Assembly: GCF_003935895.2 (NCBI RefSeq)
Contig: NZ_CP054058.1
Location: 2,399,177-2,463,176, forward strand
Direction: 5' to 3'
DNA: 64,000 nucleotides
From: Scandinavium goeteborgense
Lineage (GTDB): Bacteria > Pseudomonadota > Gammaproteobacteria > Enterobacterales > Enterobacteriaceae
Shown: positions 51,330-58,477 of the stretch, piece after piece
Layout of the letters: every line of letters begins with the position of its first letter
How positions within the stretch are numbered: the stretch's first letter is position 1
Notes under the pieces: generated by a model
Database searches by the model: none
What the model saw: only the letters and a program-made list of their open reading frames with translations
What the model was told of the DNA's origin: nothing
Translations under genes and position numbers: made by a program

Positions 51330-51527
51330 TTACGGGATCCATCCTTCACCGCAATTTCCTGTCTCTCTCATCCACTCATGACCGCATACTGAGCACTTGT
51401 AATAGCGCTCATTTGCTTCACGTCCGTGATGGCTGAAGTTAACAGATTTTTCATCTTGCAAAACCATGCATGCAAGAGGATTGTCCCTTCGACCAAGAGG
51501 TTGTTTGTTACAAACTTCACAAGTCAT
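51330..51527 (-). CDS. Small zinc-ribbon-like protein
   Basis: A 65-residue protein with two CxxC pairs (CEVC at 3-6 and CSVC near 45-48) and a WMRETGNCGEGWIP end, likely to bind one zinc. No clear ribosome site; a TATAAT box on the minus strand at 51566-51571 could supply a promoter 40 bp upstream. Function unknown. Confidence 0.55.
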   Translation of the reverse strand: MTCEVCNKQPLGRRDNPLACMVLQDEKSVNFSHHGREANERYYKCSVCGHEWMRETGNCGEGWIP

Positions 51528-51644
51528 AAATCACGGACCCTACACATTATTTGTCTGTAACTAACATTATACCGACAAAAAATTGGTTAAGATGCGGGCA
51601 AATTGTAAAGCATGTGTATACCTTCAGTTACCGTCTTAGGGATT

Positions 51645-51905
51645 TTACTTTTTAGCGTCAAATCCCACATGATGAGAAGCGACTTCAGTGAATTTACGAA
51701 CCACATCCATGGCAAAATCTCCTCTCTCAGCAAGTTTCCAAACCCAATGCACCACTTGTTGAGCGTTTGTTAAGCGAGTAAGAGGAATTGAATAAACCTG
51801 ACCATGGACGTCTATCACCTCAAGGTCATCCAAGCATACCTTAACCAGATCATCAAGCTCCCTTTCTCTTTCAAGAATCCTTGTGATGCTCATGCTATTT
51901 TCCAT
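51645..51905 (-). CDS. Hypothetical early-region protein
   Basis: An 86-residue protein (MSITRILERERELDDLVKVC; GQVYSIPLTRLTNAQQVVHW) with a good AGGAG site before ATG 51905. It contains one Trp-rich helix (VVHWVWKLAERG). No family recognised. Lies between the replication and nin blocks. Confidence 0.6.
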   Translation of the reverse strand: MENSMSITRILERERELDDLVKVCLDDLEVIDVHGQVYSIPLTRLTNAQQVVHWVWKLAERGDFAMDVVRKFTEVASHHVGFDAKK

Positions 51906-51922
51906 TTCGGTCTCCTAAAAAT

Positions 51923-52177
51923 CTATTTTACATTATGCTCATTCATTTCAATGTAACGAGGATCGGATGGTTTCGGCAACGAAATGCTCACCTCATGATA
52001 ATGGCGCAGACGTTCAAGAAAGTAATCTCGCAGATGTGCAGTATGCTCGCGCATCACCACTTCGGCTATGGTTGGCATGTTCAGGCGCTCTTTATACGCC
52101 ACTCCGGAGGCCGCAAGGTCGACGTTGACCTTGTCGCGCTCTTCCTGCGGTTTTGCAGCAATATTCCAGTCAGTCAT
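51923..52177 (-). CDS. Hypothetical early-region protein
   Basis: An 84-residue protein (MTDWNIAAKPQEERDKVNVD; HTAHLRDYFLERLRHYHEVS). The ATG overlaps the stop of the next gene upstream (ATGA), so it is translated together with it. No recognised domain. Confidence 0.6.
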   Translation of the reverse strand: MTDWNIAAKPQEERDKVNVDLAASGVAYKERLNMPTIAEVVMREHTAHLRDYFLERLRHYHEVSISLPKPSDPRYIEMNEHNVK

Positions 52178-52503
52178 TAGTCAGCAGTTCTACCGTGCCA
52201 GCGTTTGTTACTTTCTGAGATTCGATCCGTATCTACGGACTCGACCTCCCCTTCGGAAAATCTAATGGCATTTGCTTTATTTAGTGCGGCCCTGGCTTCT
52301 TCTTCGGCCTTACTGAAATGCACCTTCTTTCTTCCTCTGAAACTGCCAACGCGGATTTTGGAAGATGTCTGTGCCTTGTGCTTGCTAATCCGTAACTGTG
52401 CCGCCAAATGGGCTTTTGCCTCGGTCCGGTTAGCGGGCTTCCTCTTGACTAACTCAAGGTCTAATTTGTATTGCTGATCGGCATTTAGCTTCTTCGGCTT
52501 CAT
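52177..52503 (-). CDS. Basic hypothetical protein
   Basis: A 108-residue Lys/Arg-rich protein (MKPKKLNADQQYKLDLELVK; SKIRVGSFRGRKKVHFSKAE) whose composition suggests nucleic-acid binding. ATG 52503 with GAGGGTG upstream is preferred to an ATG six codons earlier. It begins after a strong terminator, so it may have its own promoter. Confidence 0.58.
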   Translation of the reverse strand: MKPKKLNADQQYKLDLELVKRKPANRTEAKAHLAAQLRISKHKAQTSSKIRVGSFRGRKKVHFSKAEEEARAALNKANAIRFSEGEVESVDTDRISESNKRWHGRTAD

Positions 52504-52542
52504 GATGTCACCCTCAAACAAAGTCCGTTTATCATAGAATAA

Positions 52543-52562
52543 AAGGCCCCTAAGGGCCTTGA
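52543..52562 (-). terminator. Terminator after the replication block
   Basis: AAGGCCC (52543-52549) / GGGCCTT (52554-52560) with loop CTAA and a short T-run (TTTTATT) on the minus strand. It ends the O/DnaC-like transcript. Confidence 0.8.
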
Positions 52563-52599
52563 TAAATATCTATGCTAAACCTCTCCGTTCTGACGTACT

Positions 52600-52653
52600 T
52601 CACTTCACCTCCTGCTGCGGCGATGCTGTGATTTGTTCGATTGTCATGTTCAT
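52600..52653 (-). CDS. Candidate 17-residue microprotein after the DnaC-like gene
   Basis: ATG 52653 overlaps the DnaC-like stop (ATGA) and encodes MNMTIEQITASPQQEVK. A second 17-codon frame starts at GTG 52603 behind AGGAGG (VKYVRTERFSIDIYQGP) and ends inside the terminator at 52550. Both have translation signals but are too short to classify; treat as tentative. Confidence 0.35.
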   Translation of the reverse strand: MNMTIEQITASPQQEVK

Positions 52654-53498
52654 GCCTTGCTCCTGTAGCTATCCCAAGTGAACGCCAGGGTGCAGCCACC
52701 ACCGTCGTTCATGCGGTCAATTACACGCTCGCCGATAAACGCGGCCAGCTCTTCTTTGCTCTGATTGCTGATGAGGATCGTCGGCTTCATGCGCTCATAG
52801 CGGGTGTTAATGATTTCGAACATGATGAGCTTCTCCGCCTCACTACCGAACTGCACACCAACCTCATCGATGATCAGCAGGTCCGCACGGGTGAAGTGTC
52901 CGATCACGTCGTCTTCGCAACGAGTCGATGCTTTCGACCAGGTCGATTTGAATTCGCGCGCAATCTTCAGAGCTGTGGTGAAAATTACCGGGCTCTGGTG
53001 CTGCTCGATAACGTACCGGGCGATCGCCAACGCAAGGTGGTTTTTGCCGGTTCCCGGCTTGCCACACATGACCATCCCACCGCCCTGCTTCAGGCGTTCA
53101 GGCCATTTGTCGGCATAGGCTCTGCAAACTCGCAGTGCACGCTCAGAGTCTTTACCAACTGGTTGGTAGTTATCCAGCGTGCAGGACACAAAGCGCTCCG
53201 GGATCTCAAGCTGCCGCAGCAGACGCTCGACGTTCTGCTGGCGACTCCGGTTTTCCCAGCGGACTTTCTCATCTTTCAGGAAGTCCAGTTCTTCTCTCAG
53301 GCAGCCAGGGCAGCGCGTTGGAGGCGATGGGAGCTTGATAGGACTCCCAATCAGAACACGCTTGCGCTGCTCGTATTCGCCGTGTTTCTCGCAGCACACG
53401 GTTTCGCAGATAACATCGCAATTTTGGATTTGCTCTGGCGGCCTGGCCAGGATATCCAGCATCTTTTCGATGGTTGAGATTTTTTCTTCCAGTTCCAT
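52650..53498 (-). CDS. DnaC-like helicase loader (replication protein P analogue)
   Basis: A 282-residue protein. The N-terminus holds a cysteine-rich zinc-binding region (CETVCCEKHGEYEQRKR; PTRCPGCLREELDFL). The C-terminal AAA+ domain has Walker A GKPGTGKNHLA, with Asn in place of Thr/Ser as in host DnaC, and Walker B LLIIDEVG. It should load the host DnaB helicase at the phage origin. ATG 53498 follows GAGGGACTGAGC and overlaps nothing; an ATG at 53516 overlaps the O-like gene. Confidence 0.88.
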   Translation of the reverse strand: MELEEKISTIEKMLDILARPPEQIQNCDVICETVCCEKHGEYEQRKRVLIGSPIKLPSPPTRCPGCLREELDFLKDEKVRWENRSRQQNVERLLRQLEIPERFVSCTLDNYQPVGKDSERALRVCRAYADKWPERLKQGGGMVMCGKPGTGKNHLALAIARYVIEQHQSPVIFTTALKIAREFKSTWSKASTRCEDDVIGHFTRADLLIIDEVGVQFGSEAEKLIMFEIINTRYERMKPTILISNQSKEELAAFIGERVIDRMNDGGGCTLAFTWDSYRSKA

Positions 53499-53500
53499 GC

Positions 53501-54355
53501 TCAGTCCCTCGCCCATGATGGAATTTCTGTCTGGCCATAGTCTTTTGATGCAAAGTTTTCAGTAATGCGAGACTGTGCACGAACAGGCTGTTTGGCGCTC
53601 TTAGGCTCGAACAAGCCTTGCCAGCCATTTGCGATGCTCAGGTTAATAATTTCTTCAGGCTGGTGTCCGTTGCATCGGCAGCGGTCGAGTAGGTTTATGG
53701 CATGAGTAACCGTTTGTTGTGATTTGATCGGTTTCTTCAGGTCACGACGGTATGCAACCCACGAAGACCAGACCGAAGTCGATAACCATTCAGGCAGGTC
53801 AACACCAGCCGGATCGAACGCAACCGCTTTGGGGGACTTAGGGGGGTTATTAATACTGTCTTTATTGTCTTTTGTTAGTTTGTCTTTTGTGTTTACCTGA
53901 TTCGGGTAAGTGCCGTTACCTGATTCGGGTAAACTTTCCTTACCTGATTCGGGTAAATTTACCTCTTTCGGGTAAACTTTATTTTCCTTACCTGATTCGG
54001 GTAATTTCATCCATTCACTAACCGTCTTATTGATGCCAACTACACGACCTGTTTGAGCGAATATCCCGCGCTTCACCAGCGTGCTTTTTGCTGCCGAACA
54101 CTTGTGCGGAAGAATCCCAGTCATTGATGAGATCTGCTCGTTGCTAACCCAGTCAGACTTTTTGTTAAAGCCATATGTTTTGCGCATGACAGCCATGAAG
54201 ACCAGCAGCTGATGCTGAGACAATCCAGCCAGCATGACAGCCTCCAGCAATTCGTTAGCGATGCGCGTATAGCCATCTTCGAGATCTGCCACGCGCGGCT
54301 CCTTAGGTGCCACGTCAGGCACAGGGAAATTGATTACTTCGGCAGTGTTTGCCAT
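53501..54355 (-). CDS. O-like replication initiator
   Basis: A 284-residue protein. The N-terminal winged-helix domain (GYTRIANELLEAVMLAGLSQ; FMAVMRKTYGFNKKSDWVSN) matches phage replication protein O. A linker with repeated LPESGKE-type units is encoded by the iteron array. The C-terminal domain (PEWLSTSVWSSWVAYRRDLK) is suited to recruit the loader encoded next. It binds its own coding sequence, as lambda O does. Confidence 0.88.
   Translation of the reverse strand: MANTAEVINFPVPDVAPKEPRVADLEDGYTRIANELLEAVMLAGLSQHQLLVFMAVMRKTYGFNKKSDWVSNEQISSMTGILPHKCSAAKSTLVKRGIFAQTGRVVGINKTVSEWMKLPESGKENKVYPKEVNLPESGKESLPESGNGTYPNQVNTKDKLTKDNKDSINNPPKSPKAVAFDPAGVDLPEWLSTSVWSSWVAYRRDLKKPIKSQQTVTHAINLLDRCRCNGHQPEEIINLSIANGWQGLFEPKSAKQPVRAQSRITENFASKDYGQTEIPSWARD
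53893..54004. repeat. Five iterons, presumptive phage replication origin
   Basis: The 17-bp unit TTACCTGATTCGGGTAA occurs at 53893, 53916, 53940 and 53988, with a variant TTACCTCTTTCGGGTAA at 53959. Spacings are 23, 24, 19 and 29 bp. Each unit is an imperfect palindrome (TTACC/GGGTAA). A T-rich stretch at 53860-53892 (runs such as TTTATTGTCTTTTG) borders the array and could be the unwinding element. By analogy with lambda ori inside O, this is the origin. Confidence 0.85.
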
Positions 54356-54388
54356 AATTGCTCCTGTGAATTGATCCAGTTATTCGTC

Positions 54389-54688
54389 TCAGAATTTCAT
54401 GGTGATTTGATCTGATCGCTCGGTTGCCGCCGGGCGATTTTTCTTTGTGAGAACAGCAGCCACTTCCTTTGCCAGCCTGGCCATGTCGTCATCGACAACG
54501 CCCCACTCCAGAACCGCCAGCAACATCGCCAGCTTCGGCAACATGCTTTCCTTCCAGCGGGTGATACCTGACTTATCCATTCCCAGCGCCTTCGCGACGT
54601 TTGTCGAACCACGCATGGCAATCTGATTCAGCAGCCACGATTCGATTTTTCGAGCCTGTTGTTTGTTTCGTGATGTTGCGTTTTCCAT
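54389..54688 (-). CDS. cII: CII, lysogeny activator
   Basis: A 99-residue CII protein (RKIESWLLNQIAMRGSTNVA; KALGMDKSGITRWKESMLPK) with the typical HTH and an acidic/basic tail. CII activates the establishment promoter for cI and the integrase promoter. It lies between cro and O as in lambda. Confidence 0.9.
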   Translation of the reverse strand: MENATSRNKQQARKIESWLLNQIAMRGSTNVAKALGMDKSGITRWKESMLPKLAMLLAVLEWGVVDDDMARLAKEVAAVLTKKNRPAATERSDQITMKF

Positions 54689-54721
54689 TTGTGATAATTC
54701 CTTTGTGGTTATGGCCGCCGG

Positions 54722-54946
54722 TCAGGCGGCGTGATTTGGATGCGGAAAAAGTTCTGGAAGATCGGGGCGAATTTCATGAGCCTTAATCTCACCGCCAGTT
54801 GCATTGACGATGGCGGTTACTTTTTCTGGAGATACGGAGCCACCGTTTAGCCACTTATGCACGGCTGGCTGACTAACGCCGCAGATGTCTGCGAGTCGCT
54901 TCTGACTGCCAACGATGTCTAAAGCTCGCTGAATAACTGTGTTCAT
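54722..54946 (-). CDS. Cro-like (YdaS-type) regulator
   Basis: A 74-residue protein (MNTVIQRALDIVGSQKRLAD; ICGVSQPAVHKWLNGGSVSP) with a single HTH; the YdaS_antitoxin/Cro family fits. It is divergent from cI across three operator copies. ATG 54946 is used, since the longer frame runs through the operators. Confidence 0.88.
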   Translation of the reverse strand: MNTVIQRALDIVGSQKRLADICGVSQPAVHKWLNGGSVSPEKVTAIVNATGGEIKAHEIRPDLPELFPHPNHAA

Positions 54947-54982
54947 GGGTTTTACCTGCCCGATTACTGGATTGGTTAAAAG

Positions 54983-55045
54983 ATAACTCAAGTTATGGGT
55001 ACTGTCCATAACCTTTGTTATTTTACTCTGCATAACCTCGGTTAT
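54983..55045. promoter_or_regulatory. OR: three operators between cro and cI
   Basis: ATAAC-N4-GTTAT palindromes lie at 54983-54996 (N4 TCAA), 55008-55021 (CTTT) and 55032-55045 (CTCG), with centres 24-25 bp apart. The last is 11 bp before the cI start. The same motif recurs at 57532-57591. These are the expected binding sites of CI and Cro and overlap PR and PRM. Confidence 0.9.
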
Positions 55046-55056
55046 ATATTGATAAA

Positions 55057-55746
55057 ATGAAAACATTCGCAGAAAGACTGAACGCGGCGATGACGGCCGC
55101 AGGCGTATCTCAAGGACAACTGGCTGAAAAAGTCGGAATATCCCAGCCTGCAATTCAAAAGATGACGTCAGGAAAAACTAGCGGCAGCCGTAAGATGGTT
55201 GAGATCGCTAATGCTCTGGGAATAAGGCCGGAGTGGCTTAGCTCTGGATCTGGTGAGATGCGTAATGATGGCCAACTCCCTGCCATTGTTACGAAATCAG
55301 CTCCTAACGACATCTTCCGCATCGAAGTGCTCGATTTCTGTGTGAGTGCAGGCCCGGGCGTTATCAATAGCGAATTCGTGGAGGTTCTACGTTCTGTGGA
55401 ATATTCAGTGGATGACGCGCGTCGCATGTTTAATGGTCGCCAGGCTGAACAGGTGCGAATTATAAACGTCCGTGGTGACAGCATGTCCGGAACCATTGAG
55501 CCAGGTGATTTGCTGTTCGTTGATATCAGCGTTCAGCACTTCGACGGTGACGGGATTTACGCGTTCATCTACGACGACACATCACATGTGAAGCGACTTC
55601 AGAAAATGAAGGACAAGCTACTGGTAATCTCAGATAACCAGACCTATCGGCCGTGGGAGCCGATCGAGAAGGAAGAGATGAACAAGATTTTCGTCTTCGG
55701 CAAGGTGATAGGTAGCATGCCACAGACGTACAGGAAACATGGGTAG
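55057..55746 (+). CDS. CI-type repressor with S24 autopeptidase
   Basis: A 229-residue lambda-type repressor. HTH residues are near 15-45 (GVSQGQLAEKVGISQPAIQK). The cleavage site Ala-Gly lies in CVSAGPGV, and the catalytic Ser in VRGDSMSGT and Lys in SHVKRLQK are intact, so RecA-dependent self-cleavage should induce the prophage. It is transcribed away from cro and is followed at 98 bp by the nucleotidyltransferase-like operon. Confidence 0.94.
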   Translation: MKTFAERLNAAMTAAGVSQGQLAEKVGISQPAIQKMTSGKTSGSRKMVEIANALGIRPEWLSSGSGEMRNDGQLPAIVTKSAPNDIFRIEVLDFCVSAGPGVINSEFVEVLRSVEYSVDDARRMFNGRQAEQVRIINVRGDSMSGTIEPGDLLFVDISVQHFDGDGIYAFIYDDTSHVKRLQKMKDKLLVISDNQTYRPWEPIEKEEMNKIFVFGKVIGSMPQTYRKHG

Positions 55747-55844
55747 TGGACATTTATCCAGACAAACCTAATAGCAGTTCAGTGAAATATTTTTTAATAC
55801 TAACTTAAATATAGATAAAATCTCCTTGATTATAAGGGTTTAGG

Positions 55845-56318
55845 ATGAACAAAATCTGTTTTCCTCCCCTTCTTACTCCCGGTTTTCATGATCTTGATGA
55901 TAAAAAGGTCAAAGAGCTTTGCGTGGATGCTTTCCCGAACTCCGTGAGAAGAGGTGTGCTATACTGTAATTACATACAGCTAATTGATGACATTAGAAGT
56001 ATTAATAAGCAGTTCCCATGTTTTATTGAGATTTGGATTGATGGTTCATTTACCACTGAAAAACCGGAACCAGATGATATTGATATACTTTTGGTAATTG
56101 ATTATTCAATTTTATCGGCTATTCCTGCGATGTTTCATTCGCAGATTGAGATGCTTCTCAATAGACAATACATCAAGCACAATTACCATATTGATTTGCT
56201 CCTGCTGTACAAAAACTGTCCTAACAGTGACTATGAAGAAGATAGAATGCACTGGAGAGGCGTGTTCTGCCATGATCGGGAAGACACTCCCAAGGGGATT
56301 GCGAGGCTGCCATTATGA
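55845..56318 (+). CDS. Nucleotidyltransferase-like protein (DUF6932-like), rex position
   Basis: A 157-residue protein with a minimal nucleotidyltransferase core: WIDGSFTTEKPEPDDIDILL contains Gly67-Ser68 and Asp78-x-Asp80, the GS..DxD metal and nucleotide site. The C-terminus has HIDLLLLY, a likely third acidic residue. AT-rich compared with phage core genes. The stop overlaps the next start (ATGA). Being directly downstream of cI it is likely expressed in the lysogen. A defence or toxin-antitoxin role is inferred from this position and from other nucleotidyltransferase pairs. Confidence 0.7.
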   Translation: MNKICFPPLLTPGFHDLDDKKVKELCVDAFPNSVRRGVLYCNYIQLIDDIRSINKQFPCFIEIWIDGSFTTEKPEPDDIDILLVIDYSILSAIPAMFHSQIEMLLNRQYIKHNYHIDLLLLYKNCPNSDYEEDRMHWRGVFCHDREDTPKGIARLPL

Positions 56319-57247
56319 ACGAGAAAAACAATATGATTTCCTTAAAAGGGCGTATTCAATTCGTTCAGAAAAAGCTCGATGACATCGCATCTCGTGAGGG
56401 TGTTAATTTTGCTGATCGCATCATGCAGAACAATATGGAATCGTATATGAGCGATCTCCAAGCCGAGCAAAAAGCGCTCGAAAACAGGCACCCTCTACAA
56501 GATTTTATGGAGCTTAGACTTAAAGGCGTATTGGTCGATTTCGGATCCATTCCTTTAGAAATATTGTCTGTCATTTCCAGTAATTTAGCTGCACTAGTTC
56601 AAAAAGCCACACATCGAATTGGCTCTGGTAAAGATTCTCGCCGCGTTCCAAATGAGGTTAAAAATTCTTTGAATCTTAGGTTGGCAGATCTAACACCTGG
56701 TTCAACTAAATTGGGTGTTACTTTCTCCACTGGGGCATGTGAGCTTGTGGAAACCGTCTCTAGTCAGGCTGTTAAGGAGATATTCTCATTGCTTGATGCT
56801 TCTGATGAAGAAACATTCTTAGCGAAAATTGGAGAGATTGGTTCTCAATCTGTCATTAATCTTAAGAACATCGTTGATGAATGCGAAAACAACAGCTTAA
56901 ATTTTGATCTAACTTGGGTAGGCCCACTGAGTGACGGGGTACAAAAAGTAACGATCAACTCTGATGGTATTAAGCGCCTTACCAGTCGTCTCACAATGAC
57001 AAAAATTCTCAAACTTCCTGATGAACACATTTCTGGAGAACTTGCTCTTTTATCCATGTATGGCAAGCTTGAGATAGCAAGTGACCATGGAAAGATAAAA
57101 GCCTCATATCCTATTGATATGCTTGATGAAATACAGAGAAAACACAAAGTAGGCGAGTATGTTTCTCTAATAGCTAGCGTCACAGAAATCCATAATGAAA
57201 GGATAGGTTCATCTCGTCGAAACTATATGATTAAAAACATTAGTTAA
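56315..57247 (+). CDS. Unknown partner of the nucleotidyltransferase-like protein
   Basis: A 310-residue protein I cannot place. Residues 10-60 are probably coiled coil (RIQFVQKKLDDIASREGVNF; MSDLQAEQKALENRHPLQ). The middle is mixed (LRLADLTPGSTKLGVTFSTG) and the C-terminus beta-rich (GELALLSMYGKLEIASDHGK). No signal peptide or membrane segment. Coupled by a 4-bp overlap to the nucleotidyltransferase-like gene and closed by a strong terminator. The pair forms an isolated operon suited to act as sensor/effector or toxin/antidote. Confidence 0.6.
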   Translation: MNEKNNMISLKGRIQFVQKKLDDIASREGVNFADRIMQNNMESYMSDLQAEQKALENRHPLQDFMELRLKGVLVDFGSIPLEILSVISSNLAALVQKATHRIGSGKDSRRVPNEVKNSLNLRLADLTPGSTKLGVTFSTGACELVETVSSQAVKEIFSLLDASDEETFLAKIGEIGSQSVINLKNIVDECENNSLNFDLTWVGPLSDGVQKVTINSDGIKRLTSRLTMTKILKLPDEHISGELALLSMYGKLEIASDHGKIKASYPIDMLDEIQRKHKVGEYVSLIASVTEIHNERIGSSRRNYMIKNIS

Positions 57248-57254
57248 TTTCTTT

Positions 57255-57277
57255 CCCGGCCACCGCGCCGGGTTTTT
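57255..57277 (+). terminator. Terminator of the cI-linked operon
   Basis: CCCGGC (57255-57260) / GCCGGG (57267-57272) followed by T5, 7 bp after the stop codon of the partner gene. Confidence 0.88.
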
Positions 57278-57282
57278 CATGC

Positions 57283-57420
57283 CTACTCATTCCCCAGCAG
57301 TCTCTTGATAGCCTCCAGCTTCGCCGTCTATCGGCGCATCTCCAAAAGACGCAGCACTTCATAAGCTTCATTCCCTGTAAGGGTGTGATCTGCCAGTTTT
57401 TCCAGGTCAGCTTTCAGCAT
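57283..57420 (-). pseudogene. Small phage gene with internal amber codon
   Basis: On the minus strand a coding-like frame (RLPIDDVEVEMLKADLEKLA; GNEAYEVLRLLEMRR) is interrupted by TAG at 57328-57330. It continues in the same frame (TAKLEAIKRLLGNE) to a stop at 57283. The text on both sides of the amber reads as one helical protein, so a CAG-to-TAG change is likely. No good ATG starts the longer version (an AGGGGG site precedes ATT). It lies between the cI operon and OL. Confidence 0.5.
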
Positions 57421-57531
57421 CTCAACCTCGACATCGTCGATTGGTAGCCTAATAAATCCCCCTAAGTGATGTTTTTCTAAGCATATCATTCACATTTTAC
57501 AAAAATAAATTCGTTTAGTTATCAATGAAAT

Positions 57532-57591
57532 ATAACCTATGTAATTGTATTTATAATTTAGGTTATTGTCATTACCAATAACTAAGGTTAT
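57532..57591. promoter_or_regulatory. OL: three operators at the left promoter
   Basis: Copies of the OR motif occur at 57532-57545 (ATAACctatGTAAT, one mismatch), 57553-57566 (ATAATttagGTTAT, one mismatch) and 57578-57591 (ATAACtaagGTTAT, perfect). Spacings are 21 and 25 bp. The region is very AT-rich and should hold PL, driving the plus-strand left operon. Confidence 0.85.
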
Positions 57592-57862
57592 CTTTAACCC
57601 ATCGTGACAACACAGCGATGCGGCTACCGAGCCGCGGCGGACAGTAAGTCGCCTGCTCATTAACAAATCAGATCAGCAACGAATTACCCGGTGCGCTCCT
57701 GGCAAATTGAAATGGCGCCCAATGGGATTGAGGCAGGTGTGTAACGCGTGGCGGGTATAGCACACGAAGAGGACGCCGTGCCGGGAATGGTTAGTTGCTC
57801 AGTCGCCCTGGACATCGGGGCAGATTTACCAGCAGCTCTTTGCGAGGGGCTGACGGTAAGTC
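57592..57862 (+). other. Left-promoter leader without a recognisable N gene
   Basis: About 270 bp after OL without a supported gene. A hairpin GCGGCT-ACCG-AGCCGC lies at 57620-57635. No boxA/boxB pair or basic N-like reading frame was recognised. The leader may carry an RNA antitermination signal (HK022 put-like) or the N gene may be too divergent to see. Confidence 0.4.
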
Positions 57863-57884
57863 AAAAAACGCGACCGAAGTCGCG
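57863..57884 (-). terminator. Terminator of the antisense membrane-protein cassette
   Basis: CGCGAC (57869-57874) / GTCGCG (57879-57884) with loop CGAA and T6 on the minus strand, 9 bp after the stop of the 25-residue Pro-rich gene. It argues that this cassette is a separate minus-strand unit. Confidence 0.88.
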
Positions 57885-57892
57885 CTGGATGA

Positions 57893-57970
57893 TTACTTTG
57901 GCTGTGGTTGTGGCGGCTTAGGAGTTGGCCGCGGAATAGCATGGTTAGGAATTATTTCTTTTCTGCTCAT
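57893..57970 (-). CDS. Pro-rich 25-residue protein
   Basis: Encodes MSRKEIIPNHAIPRPTPKPP and a QPQPK end, directly before a terminator and 17 bp after the membrane-protein gene. A similar Pro/Lys-rich mini-protein lies on the other side of that gene. A polyproline tail could bind an SH3-like partner or be a translated leader; no family known. Confidence 0.5.
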   Translation of the reverse strand: MSRKEIIPNHAIPRPTPKPPQPQPK

Positions 57971-57987
57971 TGGTCGCCCCGAAGGGT

Positions 57988-58452
57988 TTACCGTCGAGGT
58001 AAATCTCCGGCAAACCAGCCGATTAATTTTATAAACCAGGTGAGCTGCGGATCACCTTCAGGACCGTAACCTTTACGAATATTGGTCCTGATAATTGCCA
58101 AATCTGAAAGTGACAGCCATGGCTTATGGTCTCCATCTTCAATCTCGACAATTTTATCCAGCAGATCTTCATCAGAGTATCTCGACTCAAGAGTTAGCAG
58201 CTTCATGTATGCCCTGCTCTGCGCCGATGAGTGCTCCGATGCTTTAGCATACTGATAGGTCATCTGAATGGCCGTTAACACAGCCACCGCAAGACCAAAC
58301 CAGAATACTCCCTGGACTCCAGAGAAAACTGCAGAGCCAAGAATAAGAAGGGTCAGCGATATCAGCTTATCGATACGCCAAGTAATTTTGCTGAACATAT
58401 ACTCAAAATTATATGAATATTCAATTCGATAAAGCAGATCTTCTCTTTCCAT
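57988..58452 (-). CDS. Two-helix membrane protein, SLATT-like, candidate exclusion factor
   Basis: A 154-residue protein with a helical hairpin of two membrane segments (LISLTLLILGSAVFSGVQGV and FWFGLAVAVLTAIQMTYQYA). It is flanked by soluble helices (MEREDLLYRIEYSYNFEYMF; AYMKLLTLESRYSDEDLLDK). The layout resembles SLATT-domain proteins, which are predicted pore formers in defence systems. It runs against the left operon near OL, where lambda and P22 carry sieB. Function as superinfection exclusion is inference. Confidence 0.62.
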   Translation of the reverse strand: MEREDLLYRIEYSYNFEYMFSKITWRIDKLISLTLLILGSAVFSGVQGVFWFGLAVAVLTAIQMTYQYAKASEHSSAQSRAYMKLLTLESRYSDEDLLDKIVEIEDGDHKPWLSLSDLAIIRTNIRKGYGPEGDPQLTWFIKLIGWFAGDLPRR

Positions 58453-58477
58453 TTGGCAAGTTTCTCTTTAACAACCC

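Noticed and set aside
52605..53477. Long plus-strand frame opposite the DnaC-like gene
   Set aside because: Antisense shadow; the minus-strand product has clear Walker motifs.
53893..54004. CRISPR array
   Set aside because: Repeats of 17 bp with 2-12 bp between them lie inside a coding gene and form in-frame peptide repeats, so they are iterons, not a CRISPR.
57795..58034. Plus-strand open frame of 79 codons after OL
   Set aside because: It is antisense to a terminator hairpin, the Pro-rich gene and the end of the two-helix membrane gene; it has no ribosome site or N-like basic composition.
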